From the NCBI GenBank assembly GCA_025774735.1, contig JALGZU010000006.1, positions 1 to 24,799 of the forward strand: a DNA stretch of 24,799 nucleotides, read 5' to 3'. This document shows, one piece after another, positions 14,343 to 22,024 of the stretch. Numbering within the stretch: position 1 is the stretch's first letter; each line of letters opens with the position of its first letter. The DNA comes from a candidate division LCP-89 bacterium. GTDB lineage: Bacteria > Electryoneota > B3-LCP. Under the pieces are notes generated by a model. The model was not told the origin of the DNA. It saw only the letters and a program-made list of their open reading frames with translations, and searched no databases. Position numbers and translations under genes: made by a program.

Positions 14343-17300
14343 TCAGCTAATCTGTACAGGCACAACCTTTGAAATTCCGTCCTCTTCCATCGTGACCCCC
14401 AGGAGGTTTCGGGCGACTTCCATAGTTCGTTTGTTATGAGTCACTACCAAAAACTGGGTTTTGGGAGTAAACTTCTCCAATAGTTGGTTGAAACGGCCGG
14501 TGTTCTCGTCATCCAGGGGAGCATCGACCTCATCGAGAATACAGAAAGGACTCGGCTTCTCCATGTATATTGCAAAGAGAAGCGAAATGGCGGTCAAGGC
14601 TTTCTCTCCCCCTGACAGCAGTGAAAGTGACCCGACCCGTTTGTTTCCCGGCGACGCCAGTATCTCAATGCGGGATTCCAGCGAGTCATCATCGGTCAGC
14701 GTCAGATCGGCGTCTCCTCCTTTGAAGATCTCCCGGAATATCTCTTGAAAGTTCTCCCGGATCTGAACGAAACTGGTATCGAACCTCTCGCGCGCCTCCA
14801 CATTCAGCGTCACCACGGTCTGTTCGAGGCTGGATTCCGCTTCCTTAAGATCATTGATCTGTTCATTCAGAAAATCCAGCCGTTGCTTCTGTTCCACATA
14901 CTCCTGTTCAGCCGCCAGATTCAAAGGTTCAGCCGCCCTCATCTTCCGTTCCAGATCATCCAATAAATCCGCGTCGGGCGGTTCTTCCGATATCTTCTCA
15001 AGATCCAGGCCATCGAGCTGGGAGCGTTCTTCCTTCAGGGTAGTCTCAATCTCAACTTTTTCGAGTTGCAGCCGATGCATCGACTGGGATGCCTCTTCCA
15101 AGATCGCCCGCAAGTCCCTGACCCTGGAACCGGCCGCCCGGTGTTCTTCCTGGAGTGTCAATCTCTGGGCATCCGTTTCATCCACTTTCGCGCGCTGTTC
15201 GTTCATCGAGGCGCCAGATTCGGTGACCCGCTCCTGCTGACGTTCCAGATCTCTACTCAGCGTCATCTGAGTAGCCAGATATGACTCCTTCTCACCGGAC
15301 AACACTTCGAATCGGACGTTGAGGCGCTGGCTGCGGTTCTCCAGGTCGGTGACCCGATCCCTGAAGCGGTCGATGTGAGCACGAGTCCTTTCAACCTGAA
15401 GTTCGATGTCCGCAAGGGCTTGACGCGCCGATTCCCGCTCTTCCAGGGTTTGCGCTTCCGCATCCTGGTAACCACGCAGGTCGGCTTCGAGTGATCTTAA
15501 CTTACCCAAGACCGAACTGAGCTCCTCTTCCTGGGCCTCTTCTGCAGAGGATAATTTCTCAATTTTCCCCGGGAGTTGCTCTATCTCATCGCTCAGTTGT
15601 TCCACCAAAGAATGAGCGCTGACGGTCTGCGCTTCAAGCTTCAGTTTCCTCACCGTTTCCTGATCGAGAGCCTGCCTCGACTCCTGAACGGTTTTATCCG
15701 CGGCCTGGTATTCCAGTTCGAGAGCATTCAATTCATCCCGTAATTTCGGGAGTTCTTCGGCGATGTTCTGCTTCTCTTTTTCAATCGACTGCAATTCTCC
15801 TGCCAGTTCTTTCAACCGAGTCGAAACGCCAATCGCACGTGGGGGGTCTTCGCCCGTGGAGCCAATGATCCAAAGCCCCTGTCCATCGGTGAATTCTCCT
15901 GCCAGGGTGACCAGAGACATCCCCTCGTCTGCTGAAAATGAGCTGGCGCTGCGGAGTTCATCAATTCGTTCGTAAACTGCAGTATTTCTTAAATAATAGC
16001 GAATCCAATCCGAGGTCATACCGGTCTTCTCGACTTGATCCGCCAGGGCAATGCCATTCGTTTTCTCGGCGAATGCGCGGATATTTCGCAACTCGAAGGT
16101 TGGCGCTTCACCCAGCAGCAGCGCAGCACGGCCTCCGCTCTCATTTCCGATGGCTTCGAGTAGCGTTTTGAAACTGACCGCATCCTCCACCACCCGGAAG
16201 TAACTCATCCCCTGCAGGGCACTTTCCACCGCTTTAATGTACTTTTCCGCGACCTGTAGTTCATCCCCCAGCGTGGCACTGATGAGATCGGGAAATCTCT
16301 GTGCGAGAGCGCCGCCGGCCGAGTAAAGGGGTGAACTCCGGCGGTGCAGTTCCTTGAAGTGTTCTATCTGCAGAGCCAGTTTATCCTCGCGTCCTTCTGC
16401 CGAATCGAGATCACTTTCGCGTTTTCTTAAGCGCTCCTGCAACTCCTCGATATTGCCGGCGAGGTCGTCCTTGCGCCTCTGCAGGTCGTTCAATGTTCGA
16501 GAATGGTTTTCCAGCTCCCTGTCAACCTCTTCTAACTCTGCAGTTTTTCGCTTGAGATCTTCGTCCAACTCTGCACGACGCCGGATGAGCTCATCAGCCC
16601 GGACTCGCATCGCGCGGATGGAAGCCTTTCGTTCTTCAGACGATCGGATGGCTCCTGCTTCACGCTCCCTTAAGGTATTCAGGGACTCCTGAGTCCGCAT
16701 AGATTCTGAGCGCTGCGCACGGAAACGTTCATCCGCTTCCTCGAAGCTTTTTCCACGCTCACTTAGCTTCCCTTCGAGATCCGGTAGTCCGGTTGAATTC
16801 CGTTCCAGCTCTTCTTTTGCGTCGAGAATTTCCTCTTCTACCTGTTTCAACGTCTCACGATTTTTGGTGGTCTCTTCGACGTTGTTATCGAGCCGCCATT
16901 TACTCAGACGGATGTCTTCTTCAATGCGGGATTTTTCGCCAACAGTTTCCTGATACTGCTGCTGAGCCTCATGGTAATTTCTAACCAGCTCCTGGCGGTC
17001 GCTCTCCAACTTCATCAATTCGCCATCGAGCCGAAGTGCTTCTGCTTCGAACGAACTCAACTCCGCTGACGTTTTTTCGTTCCTAACCTGCAAATCGCTG
17101 AGCGAACTATCGATGGGCAAGAGGCTCTTCTCGGCTTGTCTTACCCGATTCAAGATTATCGAAGACCGTATCTTCCTGGTGCGGTTTTCCAGGCGGCGAT
17201 AGAGCCGAACCTTTGCTACCTGGCGTTTCAGGCCGTTGGCTTGCTTTTCCACCTCAGCCAGAATATCCAGAACACGCTCCCGATCCTGACGCGCGTCGAT

Positions 17301-17843
17301 CAAACGGCGCAATGCTTCCTTCCGGCGGACTTTGTAGCGGGTGATCCCGGTGGCCTCGTCCAGTAGACGGCGTATCTCATCGGGATTTTCACTGATGATG
17401 TCCTCCACCATCTTCAGTTCGATGATGCTGTAGGAATCGGACCCGATGCCGGTATCCATGAATAGGCTGACCAGGTCCTTCAACCGGCATACCGACTTAT
17501 TGAGAAGGTACTCGGACTTTCCGGAGCGGAAAAGACGGCGCGTGATTGTGATTTCATCGTAATCGATCGGGAGCGTACCATCGGTATCCTGCAGAGTCAG
17601 ACTGATTTCCGCCATACCCAACGGCCGCTTCTTGACCGAACCACCGAAGATCACATTGTCCATCCTCTCAGAACGCAGCGCCGATTCCCGCTGTTCGCCC
17701 AGAACCCAGCGCACCGCATCCACAATGTTTGTCTTACCGCACCCGTTCGGCCCTACGATGGCAGTTACGCCCGGTGCAATATCGATACGCGTGCGTTTCG
17801 CAAACGATTTGAAACCGAAGAGATCGATCGAGGAGAGATACAT
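14343..17843 (-). CDS. smc: Chromosome segregation ATPase SMC
   Basis: Full-length bacterial SMC (1166 aa, the usual size), the core of condensin, which compacts and segregates the chromosome. The N-terminal ATPase half has Walker A GPNGCGKT (31-38). Long coiled coils flank a hinge at about 510-680. The C-terminal half has the signature LSGGE (1076-1080), Walker B FCILDEVDAPLDD (D1104, E1105) and the switch segment VVTHNKRTM. The region that holds the Q-loop glutamine in Bacillus SMC (IISQGKVEEI) reads IIELKMVEDI, so the glutamine is leucine. I have seen this form in Bacteroidetes-type SMCs. The ATG gives the standard start MYLSSIDLFGFKSF; AAAGG directly abuts it. The partners scpA and scpB are not in the window. 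tatA lies 88 nt upstream. Confidence 0.97.
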   Translation of the reverse strand: MYLSSIDLFGFKSFAKRTRIDIAPGVTAIVGPNGCGKTNIVDAVRWVLGEQRESALRSERMDNVIFGGSVKKRPLGMAEISLTLQDTDGTLPIDYDEITITRRLFRSGKSEYLLNKSVCRLKDLVSLFMDTGIGSDSYSIIELKMVEDIISENPDEIRRLLDEATGITRYKVRRKEALRRLIDARQDRERVLDILAEVEKQANGLKRQVAKVRLYRRLENRTRKIRSSIILNRVRQAEKSLLPIDSSLSDLQVRNEKTSAELSSFEAEALRLDGELMKLESDRQELVRNYHEAQQQYQETVGEKSRIEEDIRLSKWRLDNNVEETTKNRETLKQVEEEILDAKEELERNSTGLPDLEGKLSERGKSFEEADERFRAQRSESMRTQESLNTLREREAGAIRSSEERKASIRAMRVRADELIRRRAELDEDLKRKTAELEEVDRELENHSRTLNDLQRRKDDLAGNIEELQERLRKRESDLDSAEGREDKLALQIEHFKELHRRSSPLYSAGGALAQRFPDLISATLGDELQVAEKYIKAVESALQGMSYFRVVEDAVSFKTLLEAIGNESGGRAALLLGEAPTFELRNIRAFAEKTNGIALADQVEKTGMTSDWIRYYLRNTAVYERIDELRSASSFSADEGMSLVTLAGEFTDGQGLWIIGSTGEDPPRAIGVSTRLKELAGELQSIEKEKQNIAEELPKLRDELNALELEYQAADKTVQESRQALDQETVRKLKLEAQTVSAHSLVEQLSDEIEQLPGKIEKLSSAEEAQEEELSSVLGKLRSLEADLRGYQDAEAQTLEERESARQALADIELQVERTRAHIDRFRDRVTDLENRSQRLNVRFEVLSGEKESYLATQMTLSRDLERQQERVTESGASMNEQRAKVDETDAQRLTLQEEHRAAGSRVRDLRAILEEASQSMHRLQLEKVEIETTLKEERSQLDGLDLEKISEEPPDADLLDDLERKMRAAEPLNLAAEQEYVEQKQRLDFLNEQINDLKEAESSLEQTVVTLNVEARERFDTSFVQIRENFQEIFREIFKGGDADLTLTDDDSLESRIEILASPGNKRVGSLSLLSGGEKALTAISLLFAIYMEKPSPFCILDEVDAPLDDENTGRFNQLLEKFTPKTQFLVVTHNKRTMEVARNLLGVTMEEDGISKVVPVQIS

Positions 17844-17931
17844 CCTTTATCCGCCCTTTAACCTATGTCGTCAATGATTGTATCGGTTGCTGCGATTGGT
17901 TATACAGAAGCCCCTGAAGTTTTGCGCGAGG

Positions 17932-18129
17932 TCACCCTTTATATATCGGTCTGTCATCGTTATCCCGGTCCCGCAATTCGACGTCGAGTTCCTTCTTAAA
18001 ATCCCGGGTGGCTTTCTGCAAATCTCCGAAAATCTTGCCCGCGGTCCGGGCGATATCAGGGATTTTCTTCCCACCGAAGAGTACCAGCACAGCGACCATG
18101 ATCACCAGAAGTTCAGAACCGGAAGGCAT
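17932..18129 (-). CDS. tatA: Twin-arginine translocase subunit TatA/TatB
   Basis: A 65-residue Tat component. One membrane helix (about 5-18) is followed by the FG hinge (F18-G19), then GKKIPDIARTAGK and an amphipathic charged tail. The polar residue near the start of the helix is E6, as is frequent in this family. The ATG at 18129 is preferred because GGAGG sits 8 nt upstream; an in-frame TTG at 18144 would add five residues but would run through that Shine-Dalgarno. It follows tatC by 21 nt. No second TatA/B gene is present here, so this may be a single-TatA (TatAC) system unless another copy lies elsewhere. Confidence 0.93.
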   Translation of the reverse strand: MPSGSELLVIMVAVLVLFGGKKIPDIARTAGKIFGDLQKATRDFKKELDVELRDRDNDDRPIYKG

Positions 18130-18150
18130 CCAGGTTACCTCCAATCACCA

Positions 18151-18912
18151 TCAGGGTGTCTCGGATTGACGTTTTCGATGCGCGATCTGAGCGAGGAGGA
18201 TGCTCAGTTCATACAGAACCATCAGGGGAACCGCCATGACGATCATCGTGAAGATATCCGGCGGTGATATTACCGCGGACAGAACCAAAAAGATGATTAT
18301 AGCATAGCGCCTTTTCCGGCGTAAAAATGCCGGGGTGACGATCCCCAGGCGCACCAGAAAATAAATCACCAGGGGGAGTTCAAAAACCAGCCCGAACGCC
18401 AAGATAATCCTGACCAGGAAATCAACGTAACTGCCGAAGGACCAGGTGTTCTGGATTTGATCTCCGCCGAAGGAGAGGAAAAACCGGGTTGCGTAAGGTA
18501 AAACGAAAAAGGCGAAACAGGCTCCGACCAAAAAACTGCCGGTGGACGTGACGACCACCGGGATGACGAAACCTTTTTCACGGGGATAGAGTCCCGGTGC
18601 GACAAATCTCCAGAACTGGTAGAAAATCCACGGCGATGCGACGATCAATCCACCGACGAAGGCCAGTTTCAACCGTACCACAAATCCCTCCGTTGGACGC
18701 AGGAAGGCGAGGGGAGCAACCTCTTCCTCGAAGAAGGATTGAATCAAGAACTCCTGGATATAGGGGACGAAGAAATAAACGGCACAAAAGCCACCCGTCA
18801 AGATAAGAAGGGTTTTGATGAGCCGACTGCGTAATTCCTCCAGGTGATCCCAAAAGGTCATCGTGCCGGGATCGTCCGGTTCTTTCTCAGGTTGAGTCGG
18901 TTCAGCGGACAT
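18151..18912 (-). CDS. tatC: Twin-arginine translocase subunit TatC
   Basis: The Tat signal-peptide receptor (253 aa) with six membrane segments. The cytoplasmic N-terminus carries HLEELRSRL (23-31), the family signature that binds twin-arginine signals. FVAPGLYPREKGF in the first cytoplasmic loop includes the conserved glutamate, and SPPDIFTMIVMAVPLMVLYE near the end is the last signature. The ATG at 18912 lies only 4 nt after the purQ stop, which implies translational coupling. Order in the operon is tatC then tatA, the reverse of E. coli. The C-terminus is rich in basic residues (AHRKRQSE). Confidence 0.97.
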   Translation of the reverse strand: MSAEPTQPEKEPDDPGTMTFWDHLEELRSRLIKTLLILTGGFCAVYFFVPYIQEFLIQSFFEEEVAPLAFLRPTEGFVVRLKLAFVGGLIVASPWIFYQFWRFVAPGLYPREKGFVIPVVVTSTGSFLVGACFAFFVLPYATRFFLSFGGDQIQNTWSFGSYVDFLVRIILAFGLVFELPLVIYFLVRLGIVTPAFLRRKRRYAIIIFLVLSAVISPPDIFTMIVMAVPLMVLYELSILLAQIAHRKRQSETP

Positions 18913-18916
18913 ATCG

Positions 18917-19606
18917 CTAAGAAAAGGCCTTCGCTACGGCGAGAAACAGGGGTTGACCATGTGAGCGTCCCAGGCGACCGTTCAGACGCCGTTCGGGGTG
19001 AGGCATCATCCCCATGACATTGCCTTCAGAGTTGCAGATCCCGGCAATGTCGCGAGTCGAACCGTTGGGATTCCATTCAGGACTGAACTCACCCCGGAGA
19101 TTACTGTAACGGAAGAGCACCCGGTTTTCAGTTTCCAGTTCTCCGATGATTTCCGGTGGCGCATAGTATTTTCCCTGGCCGTGCGCGATGGGGAGTTCAA
19201 TGACTTCACCGGTTTTATAATTCGCCGTAAAGGCGGAGTTCACATGTTCCACCCGCAGAGGCACCGGGCGGTGAATGAAGCGCAGAGAGTCGTTGCGCAG
19301 CAGCGCCCCGGGCAACAGGCCGATTTCTGTGAGTACCTGAAATCCGTTACAGATCCCTATGACGGGATGACCTTTCCCGGCATGCTCGACCACGGCGTCC
19401 ATAATCGGCGAGAAGCGGGCAATTGCACCCGCTCGAAGGTAATCCCCATAGGAGAAGCCGCCCGGCAAGATGATGCAGTCGACTCTATCCAGGTGCCGCT
19501 GCCGGTGCCAGAGGAAACTCACCGGGAAATTCAGATCATTCTTCAAGCCCCAGTAACAATCGTAGTCACAATTGGAACCAGGGAAAACCACGATTCCGAA
19601 ATGCAC
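18917..19606 (-). CDS. purQ: Phosphoribosylformylglycinamidine synthase glutaminase subunit PurQ
   Basis: Class I glutamine amidotransferase (229 aa) supplying ammonia for FGAR to FGAM conversion, the fourth step of purine synthesis. The catalytic triad is complete: C86 in GICNGFQ, with H203 and E205 in MMPHPERR. The N-terminus FGIVVFPGSNCDYD and LPGGFSYGDYLRAGAIA (47-63) are typical. The start codon is GTG. It lies 2 nt after purS, and the two proteins form a complex with PurL. purL is not in this window, so the third subunit must be encoded elsewhere. Confidence 0.96.
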   Translation of the reverse strand: MHFGIVVFPGSNCDYDCYWGLKNDLNFPVSFLWHRQRHLDRVDCIILPGGFSYGDYLRAGAIARFSPIMDAVVEHAGKGHPVIGICNGFQVLTEIGLLPGALLRNDSLRFIHRPVPLRVEHVNSAFTANYKTGEVIELPIAHGQGKYYAPPEIIGELETENRVLFRYSNLRGEFSPEWNPNGSTRDIAGICNSEGNVMGMMPHPERRLNGRLGRSHGQPLFLAVAKAFS

Positions 19607-19608
19607 CT

Positions 19609-19854
19609 TTAGCTTTCCGTTATTTCGATCGAGTAACTTTCAACATTGATATTGGCCAACAGCCTCCGGCACATCTCTTCCAGGCGCTTCTGAGGATCCT
19701 CGCCCGGGACCGGAGTAATTTCGAGGGTGATATACCGGCCTACCCGGACTTCCTCAACTTCATTATAGCCCAAATCCCACAACGCGTTGCCGACTGCTTT
19801 GCCCTGGGGATCGAGAATATCCGGTTTAGGAGAAATATAAACTCGTGCTGTCAT
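19609..19854 (-). CDS. purS: Phosphoribosylformylglycinamidine synthase subunit PurS
   Basis: Small (81 aa) non-catalytic subunit that bridges PurQ and small-type PurL in the FGAM synthase complex. It has the usual start (ARVYISPKPDILDPQGKAV) and the central LGY/VEEVRVGRYITLEI strand pair. Its presence predicts a short PurL rather than the fused E. coli form. The ATG at 19854 has GGAAAGG 4 nt upstream; a GTG at 19869 would add five residues and was rejected because that Shine-Dalgarno would then lie inside the gene. It directly precedes purQ. Confidence 0.94.
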   Translation of the reverse strand: MTARVYISPKPDILDPQGKAVGNALWDLGYNEVEEVRVGRYITLEITPVPGEDPQKRLEEMCRRLLANINVESYSIEITES

Positions 19855-19890
19855 GAGACCTTTCCGCACTGCGTTCGAAACAGTGATAAG

Positions 19891-20634
19891 TTAGATTAAC
19901 TTTTCATCTTCCCAAACTTCTTCCAGTTCCTCCTCCGGGATCTGCAATCCCATCACTGCAAAGATGATGCCCTTGAGTACGTAAATCACCATCAGTGGGA
20001 AGAAGAACAGGGATGGATTGATCGCCACCACGATGATCCCGGCGATAATCAGGAGGAGTTTAAACAGGTTCTTTCTGGTATCGTGAAAGGTTAACCTGGG
20101 CATGGCGTCGTAGGAGATCTGGCTCACCATCAGCAGTGTCAAGGCCAGGGTGATGGGCAGGAGCAGGATTTCCAAGGTGAGGCTTCCCCAGAGGGCGTGA
20201 TTGAAGACGATGAACGTGGCGATGGTGGTAGCCTGCATGGGGATAGGCAGACCGACGTAGTTTTTCTTTTCGGTTAACGACGCCGAGACGTTAAACCTCG
20301 CCAACCTGACGGCTCCGAAGAACAGCGGCAGCGCCGCTAACAGGATGCCGGAGAAACCGAATTTGTGGAACGAAATAGTATACAAAAGAACCGAGGGGGC
20401 TACTCCGAAGGAGACGATGTCGGCCAGACTGTCGAGTTCAACACCCAGCTCAGACGAACTCTTGGTATATCTTGCGATCTTACCATCCAGGCCGTCGCAG
20501 ATCGAGGCGATAACGATCAACCAGCAGGCCATCAGATAATTGCCATCGAAAGCTTCGATGATGGCCCAAAATCCCAGAAAGAGGCTGGTCGCAGTGAGGA
20601 CGTGAGCCGCCCACTTCCACTCAGTTCTTTTCAT
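19891..20634 (-). CDS. pssA: CDP-diacylglycerol-serine O-phosphatidyltransferase
   Basis: Integral membrane enzyme (247 aa) making phosphatidylserine from CDP-diacylglycerol and serine, the step before phosphatidylethanolamine. The CDP-alcohol phosphotransferase motif is complete: D47, D50-G51, A54-R55, G64, D68 and D72 (in CDGLDGKIAR and LGVELDSLAD). About seven or eight hydrophobic segments follow the usual family pattern, ending in an acidic tail (EEELEEVWEDEK). The ATG at 20634 lies inside psd (14-nt overlap) with GGAG 6 nt upstream, so the two steps of one pathway are translationally coupled. No CDP-diacylglycerol synthase gene is nearby. Confidence 0.95.
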   Translation of the reverse strand: MKRTEWKWAAHVLTATSLFLGFWAIIEAFDGNYLMACWLIVIASICDGLDGKIARYTKSSSELGVELDSLADIVSFGVAPSVLLYTISFHKFGFSGILLAALPLFFGAVRLARFNVSASLTEKKNYVGLPIPMQATTIATFIVFNHALWGSLTLEILLLPITLALTLLMVSQISYDAMPRLTFHDTRKNLFKLLLIIAGIIVVAINPSLFFFPLMVIYVLKGIIFAVMGLQIPEEELEEVWEDEKLI

Positions 20635-21277
20635 GCAAGACTCCGATCACAGTTTCTCCGGCGGTCACCCTCTGCCCCATCGTGACTTGCAGCCGGCAGT
20701 TAGAAGGAACGTAAACATCCAGACGGGATCCAAAACGGATCATACCGAATCTCTCCCCCGTGCGAACCCTCTGCCCTTCCTCTAGGTGGCAAACGATGCG
20801 TCGAGCCAGCCAGCCGGCGATCTGAACGCACCCGACTCTACCCAGAGACGACTCTATTTCAATAACCTGTTGTTCGTTTAGCAGGCTCGCCTTCTCGTGG
20901 AATGCGGTTAGGAACTTCCCTTTGCTATAGCGCATCGCCGCGATCACGCCGGATACCGGAACCCGGTTGACATGTACATTAAAAGGAGACATAAAAATCG
21001 AAACTTTGCGGCGGCCTTTCGCATGTTCGCGGCTCCTTGCATCGACCTCAATCTCAATGATCTTTCCATCGGCCGGTGCGACCACTGCCCCGGGATCGTC
21101 CGGCGCTTGGCGGACGGGATCCCGGAAGAACCAGAGGCCGAAGGCCAGGGGTGAGAAAGAGAGCACCGCGAGCCAGTTGAATTGTTGAGGCGCCCAGGTA
21201 ACCACGACCAGCGTCAAGAGTACACCCAGGCATGTTGCTGCCACCAGGATCGGTCTCCCTTCGGGCGCCAGTTTCAT
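20621..21277 (-). CDS. psd: Phosphatidylserine decarboxylase proenzyme (short type)
   Basis: Pyruvoyl enzyme (218 aa) converting phosphatidylserine to phosphatidylethanolamine at the membrane. It has two N-terminal hydrophobic stretches (about 9-28 and 34-51). The core follows: APADG with base D70, FMSPFNVHVNRVP with H102, and FGSRLDVYVP, where self-cleavage between G183 and S184 would generate the pyruvoyl group. The length fits the short form found in archaea and many bacteria, not the roughly 320-residue E. coli type. It shares 1 nt with purC (TGATG) and 14 nt with pssA. Confidence 0.94.
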   Translation of the reverse strand: MKLAPEGRPILVAATCLGVLLTLVVVTWAPQQFNWLAVLSFSPLAFGLWFFRDPVRQAPDDPGAVVAPADGKIIEIEVDARSREHAKGRRKVSIFMSPFNVHVNRVPVSGVIAAMRYSKGKFLTAFHEKASLLNEQQVIEIESSLGRVGCVQIAGWLARRIVCHLEEGQRVRTGERFGMIRFGSRLDVYVPSNCRLQVTMGQRVTAGETVIGVLHEKN

Positions 21278-21984
21278 CAGTCACCTAAGAGACGATCATG
21301 CAACTCCTTATACGCCTTATCAACCCCACCCATGTCGTGGCGGAAGCGGTCTTTATCCAGTTTCTTGTGCGTCTTCTTATCCCAGATGCGGCAGGTGTCC
21401 GGGCTGATCTCGTCGGCCAGATAGATCTCGCTGCCCCGCTTGCCGAATTCGAGTTTAAAATCGACCAAGACCAGGTTGCGACGGTCGAAGAAGGATTTCA
21501 GGATGGCATTGACTTTCGAAGCGATGCGATTGACCGCTTTCATCTCGTTGGGGGTGGCGTAGCCAAAGGCGTAAGCGTGGTATTCATTGATCATGGGATC
21601 ATGGAGTTCGTCATCCTTGAGGTAGTATTCGAGAATGGGGTACTCCATGACGGTCCCTTCGGCGATCTTGTAGCGTGCACAGAGACTACCCGCCGCCACG
21701 TTCCGCAAGACGATCTCCACGGGAATAATATCCAGCTTCCTGACCAACATCTCGTTCGCAGAGAGCTTCTCAAGAAAGTGGGTGGGAATATGATAGTTTT
21801 CGAGGTACTCGAAGAGATAGGCGGAGACCGCATTATTGATGGCGCCCTTCTTCGGAATGGTTCCCTTCTTGGCTCCATCGAATGCCGTGGCGTCATCCTT
21901 GAATTCCTGGATGACCTTATCATCTTCGGAAGTTAAAAAGACCTTTTTGGCTTTTCCTTCGTAAAGTAACTCTTTTTTCTGCAA
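21277..21984 (-). CDS. purC: SAICAR synthetase PurC
   Basis: Phosphoribosylaminoimidazole-succinocarboxamide synthase (235 aa), joining aspartate to CAIR with ATP. The N-terminal KELLYEGKAKKVF, RNVAAGSLCARY (94-105), the VLVDFKLEFG segment and the LADEISPDTCRIWD signature are all typical. The start codon is TTG: AGGAG lies 8 nt upstream and no ATG or GTG is available in frame, while homologues start at the same place. It lies 40 nt downstream of purB, whose product acts on the PurC product, and overlaps psd by 1 nt. Confidence 0.97.
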   Translation of the reverse strand: MQKKELLYEGKAKKVFLTSEDDKVIQEFKDDATAFDGAKKGTIPKKGAINNAVSAYLFEYLENYHIPTHFLEKLSANEMLVRKLDIIPVEIVLRNVAAGSLCARYKIAEGTVMEYPILEYYLKDDELHDPMINEYHAYAFGYATPNEMKAVNRIASKVNAILKSFFDRRNLVLVDFKLEFGKRGSEIYLADEISPDTCRIWDKKTHKKLDKDRFRHDMGGVDKAYKELHDRLLGD

Positions 21985-22024
21985 TGTCCTTACTCCTCTA
22001 TAGCCAACGTTTTTCTTTCTCAGG

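Noticed and set aside
14327..14365. Upstream ATG of the GWxTD gene at 14365.
   Set aside because: It lies within the smc 3' end and would place 13 extra residues before an otherwise standard signal peptide.
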